Below, one piece after another: positions 33,477 to 59,949 of a stretch of DNA of 64,000 bases; the stretch's first letter is position 1; each line of letters opens with the position of its first letter. The DNA is from Dromiciops gliroides (lineage: Eukaryota > Chordata > Mammalia > Microbiotheria > Microbiotheriidae), in NCBI RefSeq assembly GCF_019393635.1, contig NC_057865.1, forward strand, positions 296,375,385 through 296,439,384, in the 5' to 3' direction. The position numbers and the translations under genes are program-made. The notes below the pieces were generated by a model. It made no database searches. It had not been told where the DNA came from and saw only the letters and a list, made by a program, of their open reading frames with translations.

Positions 33477-33690
33477 AAAGCATAAACAGAGATCCTCTGG
33501 CTCTGACAAGTTTGAACATATCTTTAGGAGCATGAGCAGAAGGACCAGATGTGTCCTTATATTCACCCTATGACATTTAAACCCCCAAAACACACCCCTA
33601 GGGAAAAAGGTACCCACCTTGGGGGTTGTCTTAGGACCCCAGGAGTCACAGAGAAGGGCTTGACCCTCTCCCTACTGTGAGCAAAGGATG
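33477..33690 (+). mobile_element. Inverted LTR-related fragment
   Basis: About 33530-33650 is the reverse complement, with mismatches, of about 32894-33010 in the neighbouring LTR. Shared core: CCTGGGGTCCTAAG at 32896 and its complement CTTAGGACCCCAGG near 33630. It is either a second LTR piece in opposite orientation or an internal foldback. Confidence 0.6.
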
Positions 33691-34004
33691 TAAAGGGAAG
33701 AAGGTTCCATATTATGGAGGGCTCTGAATACCAGGCCAAGGAATACAACCTTTTCTTCCTAGGCAGCAGGTAGTCACAGAAGGATTTTGAGCAGGGAAGG
33801 GACAGAACCAGACCTATTCAGAAGAGAATGATTGAAAGAATGGAGGCAGGGAAAGGGGAGAGCAAAGATGTGCCAAAATGAAATCAACTGGGAGGCAGCA
33901 CACAACTGACTGGAGATGTGGGAGACAAGGAAGGAAGAGGGGCAAAAGATGGCCCAGAGACTGGAAGCGATGTGGGTTTGGGATAAGTCAGAAGAAATGT
34001 CTCC
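33691..34004 (+). repeat. Old mammal-wide interspersed repeat piece
   Basis: TATGGAGGGCTCTGAATACC and GGATTTTGAGCAGGGAAGGGAC resemble the family at 19.1 kb. Confidence 0.5.
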
Positions 34005-34510
34005 TGTGAGAAGCAAAACCAAAGGTGACCAGATAACAAGATAGACATATCTAGGAATTAAAGGACTATCCAAGTTTAGCTGGGCCAACTAGCTATAAGG
34101 ACAGACACACCTAAGAAGTCAGGAGAGAGAAAATTTTCTAGCAGAAAAGTCCATAGCGAGGAGATAGAGAGAACTCCAGAGGTCAGGATTATGATTCTAA
34201 CAAAATAATCCCCCTGACTCTCAGGAATAACAAGCATCCAAGCTTTTCTCACCCCACCCCAAAGGGAACTTTCCATTGTCAGATGCTCAGCCCATCTATC
34301 CTCTATAGAAGCTTTTGCCTTCCTTCTGTTCTGAGAAGAAGAGGTTTCTAAGCCATCTTCTCCCCTTGAAGCTAAGCCTCCGCCTTCCCTCTTGGTCACT
34401 TTCTCTAGTGCCCAATAAAGGAGCATTTTATTCTAATTGTACTGTGTTCAAGAGTGTAATTCTTTACAGAGGAATACCCAAGGACCCCCACCACCTCTTT
34501 TCCCCATGTC
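34005..34510 (+). mobile_element. Solo ERV LTR
   Basis: TGTGAGAAGC start, CCCAATAAAGGAGC poly-A signal near 34410-34425, then GTGTAATTCTTTACAGAGGA and GGACCCCCACC. Same family as 28.9-29.4 kb. Substantial divergence between the two suggests independent, old insertions. Confidence 0.7.
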
Positions 34511-35310
34511 AGAAGTATGGGAGACAGGATGAAGAGTTCAGTGGAAGGGAGGGGAGCTCCTACTAGAGGCCAAGAAATCCCAATGAAGAGTTGGAGAAGA
34601 TGGTAAATGAAGCTGTCTTAAACAGGGTCAGTTTTAGAGGCTGGGGAACAGCCTCCAAGGTGGGCCTCCAAGCAGTTGGAGATGTGGCTCTGAGCTTAAA
34701 AGGAGAGGCACCAATGAGGAAGGAGCTGCAGCTTTGGAAACAAGTGAGGTTGTCCAGGGAGAAAGAAGAGGTTGGAGCTTGGTGGAGGGACACCCACTCC
34801 AAAGAGGCAGAAAGCAGATGAGGTGCTAGGAAAGAGACGGAACAGCAGTAGAGGCAGGAGGGAGAACAGGAACCAGTAGACTCTAATGGTTGGGGGGTTG
34901 GGGGGTGGGGAGGAGAGGTCAGAGTGCCCAAGAGGAAGAGTGCTTAACAGTTTCACAAACAGCAGACAAATCAAGGAAGTTGAGGCCTGGAAAGGGGGCA
35001 GGGGCAGGGAGACATTAGGAAGTCAGGCATTGGTGGAGATAGCAGAGTGGTATTGGCACCCACTGGCTGGGGGACTAGTGGGCAGGAAGGAAGTAGAGAC
35101 AGCTGGAGGAGCCAACTAGTACCAGACGTTTTAACATGAAGTAAAGAAGAGAGATGGGGCAAGAACTGCTGGGTCAAGGCTTGGAAAACCTGGACACTTG
35201 TGCACAGACAGGAGAGAGGGGAGATCCATGGGGGAAGGGTACTGTCTGTCTTCTGGGGCAGGGTTCTCCTGTTAAGGGAGGGGGGAGGAGGCATTTAAGG
35301 TAGGTAGAGG
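34511..35310 (+). repeat. Old mammal-wide interspersed repeat
   Basis: Purine-rich sequence with GACAAATCAAGGAAGTTGAGG, a landmark of the family at 19.1 kb. No gene is supported. Confidence 0.5.
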
Positions 35311-35790
35311 AGCTAATCATACCAAGGAGGGCTGATTTTTTGTAATAGCAAAGAACTGGAAACAAAGTAGTTGCCCACAGACTGCAGGCTGGCTAAACAA
35401 TGGTTCTTAAAAGTATTAGAATATGATGGTGCTCTAAGAAACTATAAGTAGGATGAATACAGAAACTCAGAAACGGATACAAAGCAAAGTAAGCAGAACC
35501 AAGAAACAATGTACATACATGGCGACCACAAAGATATAAATGGAAAGAAGAGCAATGACAAAACAATCTAAACTGAATGCTGGGAAATTCCTACTAAGGG
35601 ACCTGGTTTGGCCCCAAAGAAGACATACAAGGAGGCACCTCCCCTTACTTCTTTGCAGAGATGAGTGTGAAATGCTGCATACCATGTCAGCCATTTTAGA
35701 TAAGTAGTTTACTGACCTCAGGTAGTTTTCCCCCCTCACTTTTTTATCTTTTGCATTAAAGGGAGAGTGCTACTTTATTTATTTTTCTAT

Positions 35791-35929
35791 TTTTTGCAGG
35801 GCAATGAGGGTTAAGTGACTTGCCCAGGGTCACACAGCTAGTAAGTGTCAAGTATCTGAGGCCGGATTCGAACTCAGGTCCTCCTGAATTCAAGGCCAGT
35901 GTTCTATCCACTGTGCCACCTAGCTACCC
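35791..35929 (-). mobile_element. Marsupial tRNA-like SINE
   Basis: Antisense copy of the TTTTGCAGGGCAATGAGGG subfamily, ending CACCTAGCTACCC. Confidence 0.88.
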
Positions 35930-36056
35930 TCATTGTGGGCTAAGCAAAGATGAAGGAGATGGTTTCAGAGAAACATCAGATGTGTATGAACTGATACAAA
36001 GTGAAGTGAGCAAAACCAGGAGAACAATTTATAAGACAATAGCAGTATGGTAGAGA

Positions 36057-36297
36057 AACAGCTGGGTGGTGCTGGGCAGCTGGGTGGATAGAATGTTAGG
36101 GGTAGAATCAGGAAACTCAAATCTGACCTCAGACATTTACTAGCTTTGTGAGCCTGGGCAAGTCATTTCACCCTGTTGGCCTCAGTTCCTCATCTGTGAA
36201 ATGAGCCAGAGAAGGAAATTTCAAACCTCTCCAGTATCTTTGCCAAGAAAACCCCAAATGGAGTCACAAAGAGTCTGACACAGCTGAACAAAGAGAA
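36057..36297 (+). mobile_element. RTE-tailed SINE
   Basis: Body CCTCAGTTCCTCATCTGTG and GCCAAGAAAACCCCAAATGG, tail GTCACAAAGAGTCTGACACAG, as in RTE/BovB ends. Confidence 0.85.
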
Positions 36298-36304
36298 ACA
36301 ACTT

Positions 36305-36480
36305 TAAAAAAATTTTAATCATAAAAGTATATTATTATTTTCCAGTTACATGTAAAAATAGTTTTCAACATTTGTTTTCATAAGATTTTTAGTTCCAAAT
36401 TTTTCTACCGCTCTCCCTTCCCTCCCCCTCCCCAAGACAGAAAACAATCTTTTTTCTTATTTGTTTTTAAATTTTTAAAA
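36305..36480 (-). mobile_element. Antisense L1 3' end
   Basis: TTTAATCATAAAAGTATATT and CCCAAGACAGAAAACAATC mark the L1 3' UTR, truncated early. Confidence 0.8.
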
Positions 36481-36654
36481 TTTCATTTTTTCCCCATTAG
36501 AAACAACTTTGAAAGACTTAAGAACTTTGATCAATGTAACAACCAGCCACAATTCCAGAGAACTCATGATGAAGAGTGCTGTTCACCTCCTGTCAGAGAA
36601 GGGAAGTGCATAGAGGGCAGAATGGGATATATACTTAAAAACAACCAAACCACC

Positions 36655-36905
36655 ACAGCATTTATTTATATGGGACTTTAGGGTTTGCAAAACACTACAA
36701 ATATTATCTCATTTGGTCCTCACGACAACCCTGAAAGGTAGGTGCTGGTTTTGTCCCCATTTTCCAGAGGAGGAAACTGAGGCTGGCAGAGGTTAAATGA
36801 CTCGCCCAGGGTCACATACCTAGTACATTTCAGAAGCTGAATTTGAACTACGGTCTTCTTGATTCTAGATTAAGCAATTTAGCCAGTGCCTCACCTAGTT
36901 GCCTC
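36655..36905 (-). mobile_element. MIR-related SINE
   Basis: GGTTTGCAAAACACTACAAA, GAGGAAACTGAGGCTGGCAG and GGGTCACATACCTAGT form an antisense MIR-type element ending in CTCACCTAGTTGCC. Confidence 0.7.
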
Positions 36906-37720
36906 CTGGCCAGTTTGATTCTTTGTTCTGCTTAACTCTACATGTTTATTATGAGGTGGTTTTAAATTTTAAAAGAAACAAGGAGGGCCACCTTCTTCTG
37001 GGATAGTTGGGAAGCAGACTAGACAGGGAGTAGTGTAGCAGGAGATGCTGAGGGATGGAGATGGGGGGCTGAGAACCCTCTCTGCTCCCATCTTCTCATC
37101 CAAAGTGGGGTCTTCTGTTCTAAGGGTATAAGTGGGCTAGGCTGGCCTGGGGTGATGGGAGAGAGCGTAGGGTGCTTGGGGGCTTGAGAGATGAGGAGTT
37201 GTTAGAGAGAGGAGATGAGAGGCTGTTAGTATTGACTGTATGCCTGGAGGCCTTATCTGGATTATATCCCCCTTCTTTGTCAAGAACCCAGCCTCTTCCA
37301 GCTGACTAGATCCCCAGCAGACTCCCTCTTCACTCTGACAACACCTGTACTGCCTCTAGGGTCCCGTCCATATGAGGGATCTTGGTATTAGGGAATGGTG
37401 CCTGGGGCATTGACCCCTGAGATGCCATGGCAAGGTCTTGTGCCAGGATATGTTTGAGGCAGGACTGGACCCCGGGCCCAGCTCTAGCTGCTGCCCCACA
37501 CTGCATCTCTCCTCCCTCTCAGCCTTACCCAAATGTTCCTCTGGAATCACAGATTTTCACACAAACAAATGCTACCAACCAGCTTCTCCTATCTAACCTA
37601 ATCTCCTATCTAGCTCTTTGATTACTGAGTTACCTCCTGCCAAGTCTGATTCTAGGGAGATTAGGTCAACCTCCTTCCCTAAGGGCTTTCTAATTTACTT
37701 AATTACCTAGATTCTTGAAA
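36906..37720. other. Intergenic DNA, unassigned
   Basis: No gene or clear repeat recognised. Confidence 0.45.
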
Positions 37721-38160
37721 TACAGCTGGCACAGTGGAGAGAGCACCAGGCCCAGAGTCAGGAACACTCATCTTCCTGAGTTCAAATCCTGCCTCAGATG
37801 CTTACTAGCTGTGTCACCCTGGCCAAGTCACTTAACCCTGCTTGCCTCAGTTTTCTCTTCTGTAAAATGAGGTGGAGAAGGAAATGGCAAATCACTCCAG
37901 TATCCTTGCCAAAAACAAACAAAAACAAAACAAAACAAAAAAAACACCAGGGGCCAGCTAAGTGACAGTAGATAAAGCACTAGCCCTAGATTCAAGAGGA
38001 CCTGAGTTCCAATTTGACCTCAGACACTTGACACTTACTAGCTATGTGACCCTGGGCAAGTCACTTAACCTTCATTGCCCCTCAAAAACAAACAAGCACA
38101 AACAACAAAAAACCAAAACAAAACAAAGGAGGACACAAAGATTCAGACATGACTGAAATG
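37721..38160 (+). mobile_element. RTE-tailed SINE split by a younger SINE
   Basis: The RTE-tailed body runs 37721-37945. A younger SINE occupies about 37950-38130. The tail then resumes with GACACAAAGATTCAGACATG and GACTGAAATGAGTG. Confidence 0.8.
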
Positions 38161-38517
38161 AGTGAGGTTATAAGTGAGTTTTCCATTCTCCCAGGACACA
38201 AACCATGGAGAGTTACCCAACACCCTGCAGGGCTGGGCAGTAGTGGAATAGTGGGGTCCTGTTGCTAAAAGCAGGTTGGAGAATCTGCAGTTTTAATCTG
38301 GGAGGATTAAGAAGGAGCAGCCTCAGGTCCTGCCTTCAGGGAGCTCTCCATGGTCTGTGGCCTAGAAATGAGACACTCCCTCCACAAAGACTGAGAGAAC
38401 TGGGCATACTCTGGGTTCATTTAGGGCTTAAAGGTTATTGGAGAGCAATCACCCTCTATCATCCAGGGGGGGACTCTCCTGAGGTAGGTACTGCAAGTGT
38501 TCTTGCCCCCATTTTTC

Positions 38518-38660
38518 TTTTTTTAGTGAGGCAATTGGGGTTAAGTGACTTGCCCAGGGTCACACAACTAGTAAGTGTTAAGTGTCTAAGGCCAGATTTG
38601 AACTCAGGTACTCCTGACTCCAAGGCCGGTGCTCTATCCACTGTGCCACCTAGCTGCCCC
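38518..38660 (-). mobile_element. Marsupial tRNA-like SINE
   Basis: Antisense copy with direct repeat GCCCCCATTTTTC at 38505-38517 and 38661-38673. Confidence 0.93.
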
Positions 38661-38673
38661 GCCCCCATTTTTC

Positions 38674-39879
38674 AAATGAGAAAACTGAGAGAGAGAAAAA
38701 AGAGAAGTAGTGAGACTTGCCAATGGCTACAAAGCCACTGAGAGGCAGCAGAACAGCCTGCCATACATAGCATGTAGTGAGCTCCGTGTTCTCAGAGGTT
38801 TTTAGATGAAGGATAGAGGAGTCCCAGTCTGAAAGGCTTCAGGGGAGATTCCTAGGGTGAGTGGAGTGGGTGGAGAGATCGTACTGGTTGCCTTCATTTT
38901 TTTAATACTTAGCAGAATCCATCAGCCCATAGTTTGGGGATTCCACCCAGTGGGGCAGACCAAAACCCACAGAGCTCCTTCTCCCATGTGTCTTCCCATC
39001 AGTCCCCTCAGCAACTTGCTGGGGTCTTCTTCTGACATCTCTGAATGCCATGTGACCCTAAAAAGTCCTAGAAGCTAGGGGAGGGTTCTGCACTGGAATA
39101 GGAGCTGCCCACGTTTCAGCTCCATAGACCCCCACAAAATTCCAAGATGATTGGAGTTTGGGTAGGCAGTGAGGGGAAAAGTAGATTTCTCCTTGTGCTC
39201 TGGGAGCCGGAGAGGAAAGTGGGGGAGGGGGAGGGAAAGCTTCTTTGTTTCTAGAAAAAAAGGCCCGCAGAAGGTTCTGACCTCACCTTTGAGATTCAAA
39301 TGTGGCCAAGTGAAAAGGCTTGGAGAAGGGGCCCCAGGATGGAGAAGGGCTGCTGGCTGAAGCCTCCTTCCCCCTCTTCCTCCAGCAAAAATAGGGCAGA
39401 TCAGTAGAGTGGGGTGGGCCTCAGCCCTAGTCCCCCAGCCCTCCACTGCAGCTGGAATACTTACCCTGTACACACGGGCGCATGAGCACACGCACATATA
39501 TGCACGCACACACAGAGTCTGCATAATATTGAGTTTAAAAGCTCATAGGCCATCAGAGGTGGAAGGGACAGGAGAGATTATCCAGATCATTTCTGCATTC
39601 TACAGAGAGTGAAGTAAGCCTAGAGTTGAGGCAGAGATTGATGGAAGGTCATACACAGAGGGACTTGAACCTAAAACTTTGGTTTCCATGTCCAAGGGAC
39701 ACTTGGGCTTCCCTTCTTCCTCAACTCCAATACGAGGATTCCCCTGTGCTCCCTCCCTGGGACCTTTGTTGGGGGCATCTCTCTGTGGACATCTCATTTA
39801 ATTGTAGCACCCTGCTCTAAGCGACTTTCCCAGAGGGCAGTTAACCCCTCAAGGTTCAAGGGTTCCCATTCCTTTTTTT
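38674..39879. other. Intergenic DNA, unassigned
   Basis: No gene seen. A short CACA/TGCA-rich tract lies near 39470-39515. Confidence 0.45.
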
Positions 39880-39978
39880 AAATTAAAGTTTATTTTTTTA
39901 ACTAAAAATTATTTTCTTTCTTCCCCTTTCATTGAAAAAGAAAAGAAAAATAGAGCCTCATGAAAAATATGCATAGTT

Positions 39979-40141
39979 TTTGTTTTTGTTTTTTTGTTTT
40001 TTTAGTGAGGCAGTTGGGGGTTAAGTGACTTGCCCAGGGTCACACAGCTAGTAAGTGTTAAGTGTCTGAGGCTGGATTTGAACTCAGGTACTCCTGACTC
40101 CAGGGCCAGTGCTCTATCCACTGCGACACCTAGCTGCCCCC
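39979..40141 (-). mobile_element. Marsupial tRNA-like SINE in L1
   Basis: Antisense copy with direct repeat AAAATATGCATAGTT at 39964-39978 and about 40142-40156. Confidence 0.94.
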
Positions 40142-40282
40142 AAAATATGCATAGTTAAGCAAAACAAATTTCCAAATTGGCTGGGTCAGAAAAAAAAAAC
40201 CAACCCTGAGTCCATCAGCTCCCTGTGAGGTGGGTAGCATGGTTCATCAGTGTTGTTCTGGAATCATGCTTAGTCACTGTCT

Positions 40283-40412
40283 TTTTTTTTTTTTGAGGCA
40301 TTGGGGTTAAGTGACTTGTCCAGGGTCATGCAATTAATAAGTACCAGGGGTCAGATTTACACTACAATCCTCCAGACTTTAGGATCCATTCACTTCTCCA
40401 CCTAGCTGCCCC
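40283..40412 (-). mobile_element. Older marsupial SINE in L1
   Basis: A more diverged antisense copy. The flanks AGTCACTGTCTT and AGTCATTGTCTT differ by one base, so it is older than its neighbour. Confidence 0.85.
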
Positions 40413-40852
40413 AAGTCATTGTCTTAGAGTTCTTTCCAACTTTGCTGTTGCCATGTTGCTATATAGATTGCTCTTCTGGCCCAACTCACTCCATTCTACA
40501 TCAGTTCATACAAGTCTTTCCAGATTTCTCTGAATTCATCATGCTCATTTCTTATGGCACAAAAGTATTCTATTACACTCATATACTATAATTTGTTCAG
40601 TGTTCCCCAGTTCTCCAACTAACAGATACATCCCTTTAGTTTCTAGTTGTTAGCTATCACAAAAAGCTATTATAGTTATTTTTGTATGTATCCTTTTCCA
40701 GGGTACTCATAGCTTTAGTGACCTTTCTGGAGGGCTTCTCATTGATAGTCAGCCAGGAGGTACAAATGATTCTTAGCAAAGGCATTTACTAAGATGGCAT
40801 GGTAAGGAAAGTCAGGTTGTCTACAAGCATTTATTAAGTAACTACTGTGTGT

Positions 40853-41221
40853 TGTAACGATTGGAATGACGGCACCTGCTGGATACTTACTGTAGAAGAG
40901 TTCTGCCCATGAAGCGAAGGTCTTTGAGGGCAAGACCAGGAGTCTTTTTTTTGGGAGGAAGTGACGCGGACTAGTGGGAGGAGGAAGGAAGAGACTGGCG
41001 CTGACTCTGGGGCTCTTTCCTGAGGACGCTGGCGGAGAAGGGAGCTAGAAATGTGCTCTCCCTTTAATAGATAGGAATCTAGGCCTTTCTCTCTCTCTTT
41101 ACCAAATTCTTATTCTCCTTAATAAATGCTTAAAAGTCTAACTCTTGCTAAAGCTTATAATTTATTGGCGACCACTCATTAGATATTTTAGACAGTTTAG
41201 CTAGAATTTTAGTCCTTAACA
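40853..41221 (+). mobile_element. Solo ERV LTR with 4-bp duplication
   Basis: TGTAACGATT start, CTTAATAAATGCTT poly-A signal, TTAACA end. GTGT stands on both sides. It interrupts an older repeat whose text CTACTGTGT then GTCAGGATTTGTGCTAAG is otherwise continuous. The only parts are the LTR itself; it looks whole as an LTR. Confidence 0.88.
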
Positions 41222-42085
41222 GTGTCAGGATTTGTGCTAAGTTTATGTGCAACATAAACTTGGAATGCACTCTCCCACAAATACATGCAGCAAAAACAGT
41301 GTGCACAAAATCAGGGTACAATGGTCATGGGGTACACAGGTACAGAATGTATTTAGCCAAGGTAACTTGCAACTTCTGGTAATGTAGGGCTTGGCAGCAC
41401 TTTCTCTCTTCCTAGGAATCTCACACAGTTTCCCCTTGGGTGTAGCATCTTTGTAGGGTGGCTTGCTCCCCTTGTTTCCCAGGTTTTGTTCCTCTCTACA
41501 TTGCCTCCCGATTGCTTGGGATAACTCTCTCTTCATTCCATAGCAGGCTCTCTTCTTTGTAGCCAACGGTCCCTTCCTCAAGTTTGCTTTCTCCTTCAAG
41601 TGACTTCAGTATCTATAAGATTACTCTACTCTCACAACTTTGAGAGACACAACTGTGTCTCAAACTGATGAACTCTCAAATTGTTTAGAGGGATATTTCT
41701 GTCTTCCACACAGCTCAGAGGGAGGTGGGTGGTGCCATAAAGAGAGTCCTGGCCCAGGAGTCAGAAATACCTAAATTCAAATACCACCTCAGACACTTAC
41801 TACCATTTAATAAATAATAAGGAAATGTTTATTGGGGGAATGAATGGATGAATGAATCGCTAAGCACACACAGAACCAAAGGTTTTGAACTGGAAGGCAC
41901 TTTCATGGCCAAAGGGTCCAAATTCTTCATTTTACAGAGTAGGAAACTGAGACCCAGGAAGGAGCAGGGATTTATTCAGGGTCTCAAGATTATTAAATGG
42001 TGCATGCCAGATTCAAAAGCAGGCATTCTGATTCCCAATCCAATACTCTTTCCACTACACCAGCCCTTAATTAAAGCTCAATTTA
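41222..42085. other. Intergenic DNA, unassigned, MIR at the end
   Basis: No gene seen. A worn MIR-type piece lies at about 41925-42060 (TTTTACAGAGTAGGAAACTG). Confidence 0.45.
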
Positions 42086-42262
42086 AGCATTTACTAAGGG
42101 CCTTTTAATTTGCCTTGTAGAGTTAGTTGTTGGCATGTTGTCTTCCCCATTAGAATTCAAGCTGTTTGAGGGCAAGGATTTTCTTCTTTCTCTGTACGCA
42201 TAGCACGTAGCATACTGTGCCTGGCACATAGTAAGCATTTAATAAATGCTTGTAGACTTGAT
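42086..42262 (+). mobile_element. L2 LINE 3' end
   Basis: CCCCATTAGAATTCAAGCTG, GTGCCTGGCACATAGTAAGC and ATTTAATAAATGCTTG are the L2 end. Confidence 0.85.
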
Positions 42263-42861
42263 TTGCAGGCCCCGGGGATGTAGCCCTTAAGGAGGCTCGG
42301 GCCAGCCAGGGACAGACGATTAACCAGGGAAGAACCCCGAGGAAGAAGCGAGGTCACCTAAGGGCTGAGCAGAGCCGCGAAAGAGAGACAGGGCCCTGAG
42401 GGCAGAAGGAAGTCCATCCAACGCTCCCGACACCCGGGGAGCAGGCAGTGGAATAACGCAGGCTCCGGGAAACGACCAGGGGACCAGTTAGGCTGGAATC
42501 AAACGTCAGGCTGAGGCACCAGGGAGCCACTGGAGTTTCCTGAGCGACACGGTCAGACTAGTGCAGTAGGAGGGCCACTTTTTGTGGCTGGGAGGACGCA
42601 GGGTGGGAATCGGCTCCGGAGGAGTCCGGGAGAGAGGGGCTGAGGGAGGAGGACGCAGGATGGGGTAGGGGGGCGGGTACCGGGAGGGGGACGGCGGGGA
42701 GGGGCCGCGAGGCGGGGAGGGGGAGGAGACACGGTGGGCGTGTCCCGAGCCTTTGGAGGGGCGGTGTCACGTTCCTGGGGATTCTCTCAAGCTGCGGCAG
42801 CGACTCCGCCCCCAGGCATCGAGGGCGGGGTCGCGGAGCCTGAAGCCCCTTCCTTGGGCCC

Positions 42862-42918
42862 ATGCCCCGCCCCCGCCCCCGCCCCGCCCCGCCCCTGGGG
42901 CCCCCGGGCAGCTTCTGA
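42862..42918 (+). other. Possible short uORF before MAPK11
   Basis: An ATG at 42862 opens an 18-codon frame ending TGA at 42916-42918, made mostly of Pro/Arg/Ala from the GC-box run. It is out of frame with the MAPK11 ATG. It matters only if transcription starts upstream of it. Confidence 0.3.
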
Positions 42919-43055
42919 GCTCTGCCTGCCGGGCCGGGCCGGGCGGGCGGAGCCGGGCATCCAGGCTACTGGAGGGATCGCAGCCCGAGCCGGGGCCCGG
43001 GCCGGGGCCAGAGCGGGGCCCGACGGAGGCCAGCTCGGCCCCCCAGGCCCGAGCC

Positions 43056-58300
<15,245 letters not shown>

Positions 58301-58860
58301 GGAGGCCGGGGGCCACAGGCACCACCCAGGCAGGGCTCGCCCCTGATGCCCGGCTTCACCCATCAGTATCGCCCTCCTCGTCCCAGAGGGCACAGAGCAG
58401 ACTCTCAGGAAGCAGGCGGCAGGCCCAGCAGCCGGAGGCGACCTTGTTCACAGGGGTCGGGGTGGGGGGCTCCGGCCATGACCTGGAGGGCAGTGTATGG
58501 ATGAACAAGGATAAAGGATGCTAGAGGCTTTTATGCCCCACTCAGGAATAGGAGTCATGTGGGTAGGATGGGGACCCTGATGCTAGGCAGGGTACTGGGG
58601 TCCCTTGGGCCCCAGGGCATAGCCTCCCTGTGCCTACCTCTGGTAGACTTTCGGAACCCAGGGTCGGGGTGAGAGGCCAGAGAATGGGTCCTCTCTGTGC
58701 TGAAGCCTGGGCCTCACAAGGAAGACCTCGATCTCTGGCCTGGAGGTGGGGGGAGGGGGTGGGGGAGCTGTGTCTGTGTGTCTCGGTGTGTATTTGAACA
58801 CGTGTGTCTGAACGAGGACATATTTATGGGGATGAACATAGGCAAGCTGTGAGTGGAGAC
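58301..58860 (+). other. MAPK11: MAPK11 3' UTR (end not determined)
   Basis: Sequence after the stop codon is GC-rich. No AATAAA or ATTAAA is found in the next kilobase, so the cleavage site is unknown. The UTR probably extends into or past the L3/CR1 sequence beginning near 58.86 kb. Confidence 0.5.
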
Positions 58861-59250
58861 ATGCACGTGGTTTCAGGGATTGTTCCTGTCCAGATCCAGG
58901 GAGGCCACAGGCCTGCTGTCCCATGTCCTGCTCAGACCTCGCCTGGAGGATCAGGTTCAGGCCTGGGTGTCACATTTTAGGAAGGACATTGATGGGTTGG
59001 ACAAAGCCCAGAGCAGGACACTCGGGAGGGTTAAGAGGCCTGGGCCCCAGGCCAGACAAGGCTCACTTGGAGGAACTGGGGCAAACGCCCCCAGTCTGCA
59101 GAAGAGAAGGCTTAGGGACAACTGGATCCCCTCTGCATGTGTGTGGAAGATTGTCATAGACCCAGAGCGCCCAACCAGGAGGTGCAGGGAAGCAGATTCA
59201 GCTCCTCATAAGGATGATCGGAGCTGACCCAGAAAGGAGCAAACTCCTGG
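58860..59250 (+). mobile_element. L3/CR1 LINE 3' region
   Basis: CCATGTCCTGCTCAGACCTCG, CACATTTTAGGAAGGACATTG and TTGGACAAAGCCCAGAGCAGG follow CR1 text near the 3' end. A further L3/CR1-like stretch lies at about 59700-59900 (GCTCTGTCCCAGGGGGCAGAAGC). Confidence 0.7.
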
Positions 59251-59949
59251 AGATTCTCAGGCCAGCAACATCCCCCCCACACACACACACACACAGAATG
59301 GGGAGAGCAGACAGAAGCCATGAAAAGATCATGACAAGCTCTAGAGAATTGGGCCAATTAATAAGATGAAGTATTAACAAAGAACAAGCAAAATTCTATT
59401 CTTCAGCTCAAAAAATCCATTTCACAACCACCAGAGCGGGAGGCAGCAATGTGTCTGAAAAAGATCCGAGGGTTTTAGTGACTCACAAGCACAATGTGAA
59501 TCAAGTGTGTAAAAAGCCACTGGGATCTTGGCCTGAGTTCAGAGGGGCCTGACGGTCCTAGAGCAGGGAGGGGAGCGTCCCACTGTTCTCTGCTTTGGTC
59601 CAGCCTCCTCTGGATTCAGTCCAGGGCATCCTTTCTCAGGAAGAAGACTGAGATGGCCATGCTGTCCAAAGATTGTTTGGAAGAACGTGGGAATGTTGAC
59701 TTAGCTTGAAGACGCCTCCTTTTGCTCTGTCCCAGGGGGCAGAAGCAGGGGTGGCGGATGAATGTGACAAGGAAGCCCATTCCAGTTTAAAAGAAGGAAA
59801 CCCGGCCATGTAGTTCTCCCGTGGGAAGTAGTAAGATCCCTGTCAGCCGATGGGCTCAGGGACCATTTGTCAGGAATGTTGTTAAGGCCATTCTTGTTGG
59901 ACTGGAGCTGCCTTCCGGTTCTGAGGGCAATTCAAGTGCCTACATATGT

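Larger units (their letters stand above)
35320..36640 (+). mobile_element. Old sense L1, in pieces
   Basis: Pieces at 35320-35760 (AATAGCAAAGAACTGGAAAC ...), 35940-36055 (GAAGTGAGCAAAACCAGGAG) and 36495-36610 (AACTTTGAAAGACTTAAGAAC) follow L1 3' order. Interrupted by an antisense SINE, an RTE-tailed SINE and an antisense L1 tail. Confidence 0.75.
39880..40715 (-). mobile_element. Antisense L1 3' part, with two SINEs
   Basis: L1 text resumes after each SINE: TCAGTTCATACAAGTCTTTCC, AAAAGTATTCTATTACACTC and TTTTTGTATGTATCCTTTTCC. 5' truncated and diverged. Confidence 0.85.
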
